DNA of 58,474 nucleotides from Clostridiales bacterium UBA6386. GTDB lineage: Bacteria > Bacillota > Clostridia > Oscillospirales > Oscillospiraceae. This document shows positions 33,012-42,200 of the stretch, one piece after another. The position numbers and the translations under genes were made by a program. Position 1 is the stretch's first letter, and the number at the start of each line of letters is the position of its first letter. The notes beneath the pieces were generated by a model. It did not search any database. It was not told where the DNA came from and was given only the letters and a program-made list of their open reading frames with translations. The DNA is taken from positions 1 to 58,474 of the forward strand of contig DJQM01000064.1 in NCBI GenBank assembly GCA_002437585.1, given 5' to 3'.

Positions 33012-34241
33012 TCAGACCACCTGGAAAATATAAAACTTCAGATAATCCGTCTCCGGGACGTTCCACAAAATGGGATGATCCGGAGCCTGCTGCCGGGCTT
33101 CGATCTGCCGCAGCTCCACCCCCGCGTCCAGTGCCGCCGCGCGGAGCATCTTCACGAACAGCTCCGAGGGCATGAAGTGGCTGCAGGACGCGGTGGCGAA
33201 ATACCCGCCCCGGGGCAGCAGCTTCAACGCCCGCAGATTGATTTCCTTGTACCCCCGCTGGGCGCTGCCCACGGTTTTCCGGGACTTGGTGAAGGCGGGC
33301 GGGTCGAGAATAATGAAGTCATAGGGGGTTCTGCCCTGGGCGGCCAGCTCCGGAAGCAGATCGAAAACATCGGCGGTGACAAAATCCATCCGGTCTTCCA
33401 AACCATTCCGCCGGGCGTTCTGCCGAGCCATTTCAATGGCGGAGGCGCTGATGTCCACGGCGGTGACGTGCTCCGCCCCACCCTTGGCGGCGTTCAGGGC
33501 GAAGGAGCCGGTGTGGGTGAAGCAGTCCAGCACCCGTTTTCCCTTGGAAAGCTTCGCGATAGCCAGCCGGTTGTACTTCTGATCCAGGAAAAAGCCGGTT
33601 TTCTGGCCGTTTTCCACGTCAACGGCATAATACACCCCGTTTTCACAGATTTCCGTCACCGGGCTTTCCGGAGGCGTTTCTCCGGGGAGAACGTACCAGC
33701 CCTTGTTCTGCGCCATGCCCTCCAGCTCCCGGATGGCCACGTCGTTGCGCTCGAAAATGCCCCGGATATCCTGGCCGTCCGCCCGGAGAAGCTTCACAAG
33801 AGCCGGGAAAATGATGTCCTTCACCCGCTCCATACCAATGGAAAGGGTCTGGGTGACGAGCAGATCGGAAAACCGATCCACCGTCAGCCCGGGAAAGCCG
33901 TCGGCTTCCCCGAAAATAACCCGGCAGCAGGAAATGTCGCCCTGCATAACGGTCTTCCGGTAGTCCCAGGCGTATTGGAGCCGACGCTGCCAGAAGGCGG
34001 CGTCAAACCGGTCGTTGGCGTTCCGGGACAGCAGCCGGAGCCGAATTTTGCTGTGCCGACTGAAAAAGCCCGTGCCTAAATACTTGCCCTTTTCGCTGAC
34101 CGCGTCCATGAGACCGCCGTTTTCGCAGTCTCCCTCCTGGCGGATGACCTCCCCCTCGTAGATCCAGGGGTGTCCCTGCTCCACCCACCGGGTGCCCTTG
34201 GCGGTGATGATGAGCCGGGGAAAATTCCGCTCCGCTTTCAT
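33012..34241 (-). CDS. Class I SAM-dependent rRNA cytosine methyltransferase (RlmI-like)
   Basis: A 409-aa protein with an N-terminal PUA domain (WVEQGHPWIYEGEV), an EEHD-like middle segment, and a Rossmann methyltransferase. The SAM block is RVLDCFTHTGSFALNAA and the catalytic motif is FIILDPPAFTKS. A later Cys lies in YFATASCSHFM. It probably makes m5C in 23S rRNA, as RlmI does. AGGAAGG precedes the ATG at 34241; the open frame continues upstream only as the antisense of the GH26 gene. Confidence 0.9.
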   Translation of the reverse strand: MKAERNFPRLIITAKGTRWVEQGHPWIYEGEVIRQEGDCENGGLMDAVSEKGKYLGTGFFSRHSKIRLRLLSRNANDRFDAAFWQRRLQYAWDYRKTVMQGDISCCRVIFGEADGFPGLTVDRFSDLLVTQTLSIGMERVKDIIFPALVKLLRADGQDIRGIFERNDVAIRELEGMAQNKGWYVLPGETPPESPVTEICENGVYYAVDVENGQKTGFFLDQKYNRLAIAKLSKGKRVLDCFTHTGSFALNAAKGGAEHVTAVDISASAIEMARQNARRNGLEDRMDFVTADVFDLLPELAAQGRTPYDFIILDPPAFTKSRKTVGSAQRGYKEINLRALKLLPRGGYFATASCSHFMPSELFVKMLRAAALDAGVELRQIEARQQAPDHPILWNVPETDYLKFYIFQVV

Positions 34242-34273
34242 AAAAATCCTTCCTTTTCTCCAAAATTTCTCCC

Positions 34274-34302
34274 AGTATATCATAAATAACGGAAAATGAA
34301 AA
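34274..34302 (-). promoter_or_regulatory. Promoter of the rRNA methyltransferase gene
   Basis: Minus-strand TATACT (34274-34279), 17 bases, TTTTCA (34297-34302); 33 bases before the start codon. Confidence 0.55.
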
Positions 34303-34322
34303 GACCTGACGGGGAAGTGCAC

Positions 34323-34351
34323 TTGAATTCTTTCCAATGGTGGGGTATAAT
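34323..34351 (+). promoter_or_regulatory. Promoter of the GH26 gene
   Basis: TTGAAT (34323-34328), 17 bases, TATAAT (34346-34351), 29 bases before the ATG; nearly perfect. Confidence 0.8.
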
Positions 34352-34379
34352 TCAGGAAAAGAAAGTCGGAGGAATCGCC

Positions 34380-35336
34380 ATGCAGCAGCCCGTTGACCCC
34401 AAAGCCACGCCGGAGGCAAGAAGCCTTCTGAATTACCTGTCCGACATCGGCGGCCACGGCATCCTCACCGGCCAGCACACCCAGACGAACCCCATGGAGG
34501 AGATCGACTATATTTTCCGCCACACCGGGAAACAGCCCGCTCTTCGGGGCTTTGAAATGCTGGCCTACAGCCCGAATATCAACGAAGATGACGCTTCTGA
34601 AGCCTGTTTGACGGAAGTCCGGGAGAATCGGGGTACCATGGAGACCGCCCGCCGTTGGGCGAAGGAGGAAAAGGGAATCGTGACCCTGTCCTTCCACTGG
34701 TTTTCGCCTATGGGCGGCCGGGACAAGAGCTTTTACGCCGAGTACACGGACTTTGACCCGGAGCGGGTACTCCTGGAGGGAAGCGATGAGCGGGCGGCTT
34801 TCTACCGGGACATGGACGTGATTGCGGAGGAGCTGCGAAAATTTCAGGACGAACAGATTCCCGTACTCTGGCGCCCCTTCCACGAGCCCTACGGCACCTG
34901 GTTCTGGTGGGGAAGGAAGGGGCCGGTGGTGGCGTCGAAGCTCTATGGCCTGATGTTTGATTATTACACCCGGGACAAGGGTCTGCACAACCTGCTGTGG
35001 GTCTGGAACTGCCCCGTCCGGGAGGCCTACCCCGGAGACGACCGGGTGGATGTGGTGTCCGTGGACGTGTACCTGCCGAAATACGCCCAGACGGATTATG
35101 CCGAGGACTACCGGGTTTTGGTGGCGGGTACCTCGAAAAGCAAGGTGGCCGCCCTGGCGGAGGTCGGGTATCTGCCGAACATCCGGATGCTGGCGGAAAG
35201 CCGGATCCCCTGGGCCTATTACATGACCTGGTCCAAGGAGTTTTGTATCGGCGAGCGGTACAATCGACTCGAAAATCTGAAAGCCATGTACGAAAACCCC
35301 TACGCCGTCACGGCGGAGCCTGCAGAAAAGAATTGA
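34380..35336 (+). CDS. GH26-family glycoside hydrolase (beta-mannanase-like), cytoplasmic
   Basis: A 318-aa (beta/alpha)8 enzyme. The acid/base Glu169 lies in WRPFHEPYG and the nucleophile Glu261 in AALAEVGYLP, the diagnostic GH26 pair; GILTGQHTQT near the start is also typical. There is no signal peptide, so it should act on imported oligosaccharides, or be an intracellular mannobiose-type hydrolase rather than a secreted mannanase. GGAGG precedes the ATG at 34380. It stands alone, divergent from the rRNA methyltransferase. Confidence 0.87.
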   Translation: MQQPVDPKATPEARSLLNYLSDIGGHGILTGQHTQTNPMEEIDYIFRHTGKQPALRGFEMLAYSPNINEDDASEACLTEVRENRGTMETARRWAKEEKGIVTLSFHWFSPMGGRDKSFYAEYTDFDPERVLLEGSDERAAFYRDMDVIAEELRKFQDEQIPVLWRPFHEPYGTWFWWGRKGPVVASKLYGLMFDYYTRDKGLHNLLWVWNCPVREAYPGDDRVDVVSVDVYLPKYAQTDYAEDYRVLVAGTSKSKVAALAEVGYLPNIRMLAESRIPWAYYMTWSKEFCIGERYNRLENLKAMYENPYAVTAEPAEKN

Positions 35337-35419
35337 CGCGGGGGAAAATTGGCAGTATAATAACATGATCTTGGAAATACCGCAGCTGCCCGGCAGAAGC
35401 GGGCAGGGAGGACAAGCAT

Positions 35420-35896
35420 ATGAAACAGTCCCATAAGCAGCCAAAGCTTTGCTTTGCGTCTTCCTCCGGTGGGCACTTTGAGCAGATTCGGATGCTGAAG
35501 CCGTTGATGGAGAAATATCCCAGCTTTGTAGTGACGGAGAAAACCGCCTACCGGGCGGAGATCCCCGGACAGAAGACCTACTATCTGCACCAGGTGAACC
35601 GGATGGAGCCGACTTCTTATCTGTGGCAGGTGGGAAACGCCTTCAAGAGCCTGTGGATTCTGTGGAAGGAGAAGCCGGATGTGGTTATCACCACCGGCGT
35701 CCTGGCGGTGATCCCTATGTGTCTGCTGTGCAAGCTGGCGGGGAAGAAACTCATTTATATTGAATCCTTCGCCGTCATTTCCTCTCCCACGAGAACCGGC
35801 AAATTTCTTTATCGGTTTGCCGACCGGTTTTATGTCCAGTGGGAGTCCATGCTGGCGTTTTACCCCAATGCCATCTATCAGGGCGGCATTTATTAA
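35420..35896 (+). CDS. Alg14-like membrane subunit of a split glycosyltransferase (PssD/Cps14F-like)
   Basis: A 158-aa protein with LCFASSSGGHFEQIRMLKPL, a Rossmann-type start, and a hydrophobic VVITTGVLAVIPMCLLCKL helix; IYIESFAVISSPTRTGK is the conserved Alg14 block. It is the membrane-anchoring half that recruits the catalytic Alg13-like subunit encoded 11 bases later. Together they add a hexose to a lipid-linked sugar. Confidence 0.9.
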   Translation: MKQSHKQPKLCFASSSGGHFEQIRMLKPLMEKYPSFVVTEKTAYRAEIPGQKTYYLHQVNRMEPTSYLWQVGNAFKSLWILWKEKPDVVITTGVLAVIPMCLLCKLAGKKLIYIESFAVISSPTRTGKFLYRFADRFYVQWESMLAFYPNAIYQGGIY

Positions 35897-35907
35897 GGAG
35901 CGAAGCC

Positions 35908-36396
35908 ATGATTTTTGTAACGCTGGGTTCCCAGAAATTCCAATTCAACCGGCTGCTGCAGGCCATCGATCGGCTGATCGAATCGGGAGAAATCGCGGAG
36001 CCTGTGTTTGCCCAGACCGGCTGGAGCGACTACAAGCCGGTGCACTATCCATTCACGCCCTTCCTGGATCGGGAGGACATGGATACCTGGGTCGCCAAAT
36101 CCGATGTGGTGATTACCCATGGGGGTACCGGCGCCATTATCGGCGCGCTGAAGAAGGGGAAAAAGGTCATCGCCGTGCCGCGGCAGGCAAAATACGGTGA
36201 GCATGTGGACGACCATCAGCAGCAGATCATCGGACAGTTTCTGGGGCTGGGAATGATTCTGAAGTGCGAGGACTGCGATGAGCTGGGAAAACTGATCGCC
36301 CAGGCGAAGGAAAAGACCTTCCAGCCCTATGTGAGCCATACGCAGACGATTCTGAACTCCCTGGAGGCGTTTTTACAGGAGAGCTTCGGCGGCTGA
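35908..36396 (+). CDS. Alg13-like catalytic subunit of a split glycosyltransferase (PssE/Cps14G-like)
   Basis: A 162-aa GT28 C-terminal-type domain starting MIFVTLGSQKFQFNRLL. The nucleotide-sugar site is VVITHGGTGAIIGALKKGKK followed by PRQAKYGEHVDDHQQQI. It binds UDP-sugar and needs the Alg14-like partner. AAGGAG is 8 bases before the ATG at 35908. Same transcription unit as the flippase and ApbE genes. Confidence 0.9.
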   Translation: MIFVTLGSQKFQFNRLLQAIDRLIESGEIAEPVFAQTGWSDYKPVHYPFTPFLDREDMDTWVAKSDVVITHGGTGAIIGALKKGKKVIAVPRQAKYGEHVDDHQQQIIGQFLGLGMILKCEDCDELGKLIAQAKEKTFQPYVSHTQTILNSLEAFLQESFGG

Positions 36397-36438
36397 ACCC
36401 GGCCACCGGAGGAAAAATCGATAAACAAGGAAGATACC

Positions 36439-37977
36439 ATGTCCAATCACTCGAAAACAGAAAACGCGCTGCGCAACGCGGCCATCGGAATTACCAATAA
36501 TGTTGTGGTGCTGGCATTGCACCTGATCTCCCGGAAGCTGTTCCTGCAATATCTGGGAATCGAGTATCTGAGCGTGGAGCAGGTGGCAAGAAGTCTGCTG
36601 TCCATTCTGTCCTTCTCGGAAATGGGCATCGGCAGCGCGGTGCTGTACATGCTCTACAAGCCCGTGGCGGAGGACAACCGGCCGGAGATCACCCGGATCG
36701 TCAATACCTTCCGGCGGCTGAATACGGCGGTGGGTCTGGTGATCGTGGTGCTGGGCGTGTGCTGCCTGCCCTTCCTGCACCTGTTTATTACCACCTCGGT
36801 GCCCATGGAGGAGGTCTACCTGATCTTCCTGCTGCGGCTGGCCTATAGTGCCAGCTCCTATTTCTGCGCTCACCGGCAGATGCTTATCAACGCGGATCAG
36901 AAAAACCGGGTGGTTTCCATGGTCAGCCTGGTGGTGAATCTGGCGGGTGTGGCCATGCAGTGCGTGGCCTTGGTCACGACCAAGAGCTATGCCCCCTTTG
37001 CACTGGTACTGGTTGCCACCTCGGTGGTGCAGAATCTGATTCTCTACGTCATCGGCGGACGGCTCTATCCCTACCTGAAGGAGGACCGGCATTCCTGGAT
37101 CGACCGGAAGAGCCGGAAGGAGCTTGTCACCTATGTAAAATCCCTGTTTGCCGTGAAGGTGGGCGGGATCGTCATCAACAACACCGACAATATCCTGGTT
37201 TCCGCCATCGATACCCTGACGGTGGGCTATATGGCCAACTACAGCACCGTCACCGTGCGGCTGCAGGAGCTGCTGACCATCTTCCACAACGCCATTCTCT
37301 ATTCCCTGGGTATTGCCAGTGTGGAGAAGGGGTCGGAGGAAAAATATCAGCTGTTCCGGAAGGTGGTGCTCATCGACCAGTATGTGGTGGGCGTGATCTG
37401 CGTGTGCACTGGTGTGCTGTGGCATGATTTTATCGCCGTCTGGCTGGGAAAGGAATACCTGATCGGTGATCTGCTCATGTATTCCGTACTGCTGAATTTC
37501 ATGTGGCGGGTGCTGGTAAGCCCCCTTGCCATGTTCCGGGACACCAACGGCCTGTTCGTTTATGTGCGCCGGATGGTGCTGGTGAACGCCGGGCTGAATA
37601 TCATTCTGTCCCTGGCCATGGGTCAGGTCATCGGCGTGCCGGGGGTGTATATTGCCACGGTCATCGCAGATATTCTGACAGACTTCTGGTTTGATGCCAG
37701 ACTGCTCTACGAGAAGCTTTTCCGACGGAAGGGCTTCTGGAAATACGACCTGGTGGCCTTTGGCACCTGCTGTGCCAACCTGGTTTTCGTCTACCTGCTG
37801 CGGCAGGCTCTGGACAGGTTAGGAGTCAGCATTCTCATGTGGGTGGTCAAGGGAACCGTGGCGGCTTTGAGCTATACCCTGGTGTATGTGCTGGTGTGCG
37901 GCAGAACGCAGGTGTTCCGGGACGTGGTGAACCAGATCCTGCTGCCCCGGCTGCGCGGAAAGAAGGCAAGTGAATGA
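36439..37977 (+). CDS. Polysaccharide flippase (Wzx/MurJ-like)
   Basis: A 512-aa protein with about 12-14 membrane helices and the polysaccharide-transporter opening ALRNAAIGITNNVVVLALHL, then LGIEYLSVEQVARSLLSILS. It exports the lipid-linked repeat unit. It overlaps apbE by four bases. No polymerase (Wzy) or priming transferase is obvious nearby, so those must lie elsewhere. Confidence 0.87.
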   Translation: MSNHSKTENALRNAAIGITNNVVVLALHLISRKLFLQYLGIEYLSVEQVARSLLSILSFSEMGIGSAVLYMLYKPVAEDNRPEITRIVNTFRRLNTAVGLVIVVLGVCCLPFLHLFITTSVPMEEVYLIFLLRLAYSASSYFCAHRQMLINADQKNRVVSMVSLVVNLAGVAMQCVALVTTKSYAPFALVLVATSVVQNLILYVIGGRLYPYLKEDRHSWIDRKSRKELVTYVKSLFAVKVGGIVINNTDNILVSAIDTLTVGYMANYSTVTVRLQELLTIFHNAILYSLGIASVEKGSEEKYQLFRKVVLIDQYVVGVICVCTGVLWHDFIAVWLGKEYLIGDLLMYSVLLNFMWRVLVSPLAMFRDTNGLFVYVRRMVLVNAGLNIILSLAMGQVIGVPGVYIATVIADILTDFWFDARLLYEKLFRRKGFWKYDLVAFGTCCANLVFVYLLRQALDRLGVSILMWVVKGTVAALSYTLVYVLVCGRTQVFRDVVNQILLPRLRGKKASE

Positions 37978-38987
37978 AACGCTGGCTTGCACTGATGTTG
38001 GCAGCGGCATTGCTGCTTTCCGGCTGTGGGATCAAACAGCCGGAAACCCGTCAGGCGGTATACCTGGATGTGTTTGACACGGTGACCACTCTGTCGGCGG
38101 TAGGCCTGAGCGAAAGGGATTTTCAGCAGACGGCGGAGAAAATCCATGAGACTCTCCTTCATTATCACCGTCTGTTTGACATTTACAACGATTATGAAGG
38201 CCTGAACAACCTGAAAACCGTCAACGACAACGCTGGGCTGTCTCCGGTAGCTGTGGATGAAGAAATTATCCGGCTGCTGCTGGACTGCCGGGACTACTAT
38301 GATCTGACGGATCACGGGGTGAACGCGGCTATGGGCAGCGTGCTGAGGCTTTGGCAGGAGACCCGGACGATGGCTCTGGACAACCCGGAAAAAGCCGCTC
38401 TGCCAACGGATGCCGCCTTGCGGGCGGCGGCGGAGCACTGCGGCTGGGACACCGTCCGGATTGACCAGGCGTCCTCCACGGTGTACCTGACCGATCCGGA
38501 GCAGAGCCTGGATGTGGGAGCGATTGCCAAGGGCTGGGCAGCGGGGAAGGCCGCCCAGCTGGCTCCATCGGGCTTTCTCATCAGCGTAGGCGGGAACGTC
38601 TGCGCCACCGGCCCCAAGGATGGGGACACCCCCTGGGTGGTGGGTGTTGCCGACCCGGACGGGGGAGAGGGCTACCTGCGCACCCTGTACGACTGGGACA
38701 AGGCCATCGTCACCAGCGGGGACTACCAGCGGTATTTCGAGCTGGACGGGGTGCGGTATCACCACATCATCGACCCGCAGACCCTGTATCCGGCGACACG
38801 GTTCCGGAGCGTGACGGTGGTCTGCACGGATTCCGGCCTGGCAGACGCATTGTCCACGGCTCTGTTTGTACTGCCCCTGGAGGAAGGAAAGGCACTGGCG
38901 GAAAAGACCGGGGCGGAGGCCATGTGGCTGGATACCCAGGGAAATCTCAGCGAAACCCCCGGCTTTTCCACATATCTGGCCGAATGA
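37974..38987 (+). CDS. apbE: ApbE, FAD:protein FMN transferase (lipoprotein)
   Basis: A 337-aa exported lipoprotein: the signal peptide ends in LLLSGC (Cys18). ApbE motifs are YLDVFDTVTTLSAVG, SLDVGAIAKGWAAGKAA, SVGGNVCATG, and the Mg/FAD-site HHIIDPQTLYPA. It transfers FMN from FAD to the Thr of S/T-G-A-T motifs outside the membrane. RnfG (Thr161) and RnfD (Thr168) at the start of the window are the obvious clients. It is oddly the last gene of a polysaccharide unit, overlapping the flippase gene. Confidence 0.93.
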   Translation: MKRWLALMLAAALLLSGCGIKQPETRQAVYLDVFDTVTTLSAVGLSERDFQQTAEKIHETLLHYHRLFDIYNDYEGLNNLKTVNDNAGLSPVAVDEEIIRLLLDCRDYYDLTDHGVNAAMGSVLRLWQETRTMALDNPEKAALPTDAALRAAAEHCGWDTVRIDQASSTVYLTDPEQSLDVGAIAKGWAAGKAAQLAPSGFLISVGGNVCATGPKDGDTPWVVGVADPDGGEGYLRTLYDWDKAIVTSGDYQRYFELDGVRYHHIIDPQTLYPATRFRSVTVVCTDSGLADALSTALFVLPLEEGKALAEKTGAEAMWLDTQGNLSETPGFSTYLAE

Positions 38988-39000
38988 GAGAGCAAATGAC

Positions 39001-39113
39001 AATTCCCGCACGGTACATCGCAGTGCGGGAATTTCGTCTTTCCATGCACCACCCTTTCCATGCGCAGCCCACTGTTCAGCTGGAAAATTCCAGAAAAAAA
39101 GCTGGAATTTTTT
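39001..39113 (+). terminator. Two hairpins after apbE
   Basis: An 11-bp stem AATTCCCGCAC/GTGCGGGAATT (39001-39033), and AATTCCAG/CTGGAATT (39086-39109) followed by a T-tract. The second is the better intrinsic terminator. Confidence 0.65.
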
Positions 39114-39124
39114 GCAATTGATAG

Positions 39125-39153
39125 TTGCAATCTAGTTACAGATATGTTACAAT
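39125..39153 (+). promoter_or_regulatory. Promoter of the Ig-domain surface protein gene
   Basis: TTGCAA (39125-39130), 17 bases, TACAAT (39148-39153). A perfect 12-bp palindrome CGACATATGTCG sits at 39169-39180, between the likely transcription start and the AGGAGG, where a repressor could bind. Confidence 0.65.
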
Positions 39154-39204
39154 CAATGCAAATAGTTACGACATATGTCGCAAGAAAAAAAGGAGGCAAA
39201 TTCT

Positions 39205-42200
39205 ATGAGCAAGCGTATTCTATCCCTGCTTCTGGCGATGGTGATGCTGCTGTCCGTGGTGCCCTTCCAGGCCCTGGCAGAGGACGTGACCGAAACCGAA
39301 GCAACTGCTATGGAGGAGACCCAGGCTCCTGCGGTTCCCGAAACCACAGTCGCGCCGGTCGTCCCCGAGATCACCGTGGCACCCACGGTTCCTGAGACCA
39401 CGGAAGCCCCGGCTGTCGAACCAACCCAGGCTCCTACGGTGGAGCCCACCGAGGCATCCGCACCCACGGAACCTGCCCAGGAGACTGAGCCTGTTGTTGC
39501 GGCGCAGTCTGTGACCGTGTCTCAGGAGGACGAGCTGAACGCACTGGCCGTGGGCAGTCAGCTGCAGCTGACCGCTCTTGTGCTGCCTGAGAACGCCCAG
39601 GACAAGACCGTTGTCTGGACGTCCTCCGATGAGACCGTGGCCACTGTGGACGAGACCGGCCTGGTGACCGGCATCGGAACCGGTGCTGTGACCGTCACCG
39701 CCGCCTGCGGCGAAGTGACCGGTACTTACGAACTGATCGTCTCCGCTCCTGTGGATACCCTGGAAGTGAAGAACGAGACTGCCCAGAATGCGGCGACTAC
39801 CGGTTCGATCGTCACTACGCCTGCCGCAGACTCGGATCCGACAGAACGGGAAGTTCTGGCAGGTGAGGCTCTGACCCTGACTGCCAAGGATGGCGACAAG
39901 GTTTTCCTGTGGAAGTTCGTCGATCCTGACGATGCGGGCTATGCCCGTCTGACCCCCGGCGGCATCCTGACCCCCGATCCCAAGGCAGTCCTGGAGCGCA
40001 GAACCGTACAGGTGCAGCCCTATAATCGGGACAATAAGGAAGAAGTCGGCCCGGTCATCGAGCTGACTTTGATTCCCCGGATTTCCCGGATTACCCTGAA
40101 GGTCAATGATGAGGACGTTACCAACGGCGATGTGTATGTCAACATTGGCAGCGGTTCCAGTGTCACCATTTCCGCTGACATTGGCCCCAGGGATTCCCGT
40201 CAGAAGGTAAAGTGGAGCGTCAGCAGCGAGGACAGCGATCTGTACACCAATCGGGTGGAGGATGATACGACCATCAGCCTGACGCCTATGGATAAGACCG
40301 GCCTGGTGACCGTCACCGCAACCTCTGCGGATAAGGACAGCACCGTGAAGGCCATTACGACCATTCACTTTGTAAAGCTGGCAACCAGCGTTGAGATCAA
40401 GAACCTGCCTGAGAAGAATGAAAAAGGTGACTACTTCATGATCGGCGGCGACAAGCGGACGCTGACCACCAATCTGGCTACCGAGTCCGGCCTGAGCGAC
40501 CGGAACGTAATCTGGCAGGTCATTGATGCTGGCACGGACGCCGATGAGGACGACAACTACCCCGATTCCAAGTATGCCACCATCGGCAAGTACAGCGGCA
40601 ATCTGGTGACCAAGGCCGTTGAAGAGCAGAGAACCATCATTGTCAAAGCCTGGGTGGCTGCGGATATGGACGTGACGCCTGCCGAGGCAACGATCGTTCT
40701 GTACCCCGGCGCCTCCTCCGTGACTGCCAAGGCGGTGGGCGTGGAAGACGGCAAGGTTGAGCTGAGCCAGAAGACCGTGGCACTGGAAGCGGAGGTCAAG
40801 TCCGAAGAGGCTATTCAGAACGTGCAGTGGATCATCAGCAACTCCAATCTGGCCTACTTCGAGACAGAGGTGAACGGGCAGACCAAGAAGGTTTCCTCCA
40901 TTACCGATACGCTGACCCCCACCCTGCATCTGAAGGCCGCCGGTAATGTGCGCATTACCGCCAAGGCTGTGGACGGTTCCGGCAAGTATGATTTCGTGAA
41001 CCTGAAAATCACCGCTCCCGCCAAGAAGCTGGTGATTACTAAGAATGATGGAAAAACTATTGAAGAGGAAGAAACTCTGAAGCTGGCCTCCAACGGCAAT
41101 ATGACCCTGAAGGCTCAGGTCTGGTCTGTTTATGATGGCCTTAATGAAGATAACAGCCTGCTGGCTGAGAATCAGAAGGTAAAATGGTACATCGGCGTGG
41201 AGGACGATAATGGCAAGCTGGTGAGAAGCTCTGCTGCCTCCATCAGCAGTGCCGGCCGGATCGCTGCCGGTACCGTGGAAGAGAATACCACGGTAACCGT
41301 AAGAGCCGTGTCCGTTGAGGATGAGGATGTTTACGATGCCGTGGATGTGGTGATCACCCCCCAGAAGGTGAGAACCCTTGCCCTGTTTGCCGAGGGCGGC
41401 AAGTTCAGCGAAACCCAGGATAAGAAGCTGAGCGGCACCGTCCTGCTGGATGCCGGTACCGTTTATAAGCTGTATGGTAAATACTACGACAGAGAGCAGG
41501 AAAACTATTTCGATGTTACCTCTGACTGCACCTTCCGCAGTACCAATGCCAGAGTTGCCAGCGTGGACGAAGACGGCGACCTGACCACAGGAAAGAGCGG
41601 CTCCGCCGATATCTATGTGTACTGGACGGATGACGCAAACGGCGGCCGGATGCAGACCGTCAAGGTCACCGTGAAGGTACAGGCATTGGTCAACGAAGTG
41701 GAAATCGCCCAGCCTAAGAACCTTTATGTGCGCAGCGGCAGTTCTCTGAGACTGAAGGCCACCGCCTGGAGCAACAAGACCGCAGGTACGAAGGCTGCCA
41801 ATCAGAAGTTCACCTGGAGCGTGGTGGATCTGGATGACGACGGCAACCCGAAGGATTCTTCTGAGTTTGCTACCATGTCCGGCAGCACCCTGCGTCCCAA
41901 AAGTGTTACCGAGATGAGAACCGTTCGTGTTTTCGCCAGGTCCGCCGAGAATGACATGACCGCCTATATTGACATTGCAATCCTGCCCAAGGCAGCCTGC
42001 CAGCTGACCCTGTCCTTTAACGATATGGACGGTGAAGCCCAGACCGGAACTGTGGTGGTTCCCGTCAACCTGATGGATGCGGGCAATCTGAACCTGGCAC
42101 TGTACCAGTCCATTGTCTATAAGGACGGCTACATTTACACCGATAGCGATGAGAGCCTGGCTCTGAATGATGAAAAGATCACCTGGAAGACCAGCAACAA

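Noticed and set aside
34242..35444. Upstream extension of the rRNA methyltransferase frame
   Set aside because: It covers the antisense of the GH26 gene. The PUA domain begins at the ATG at 34241, which has its own ribosome site and promoter.
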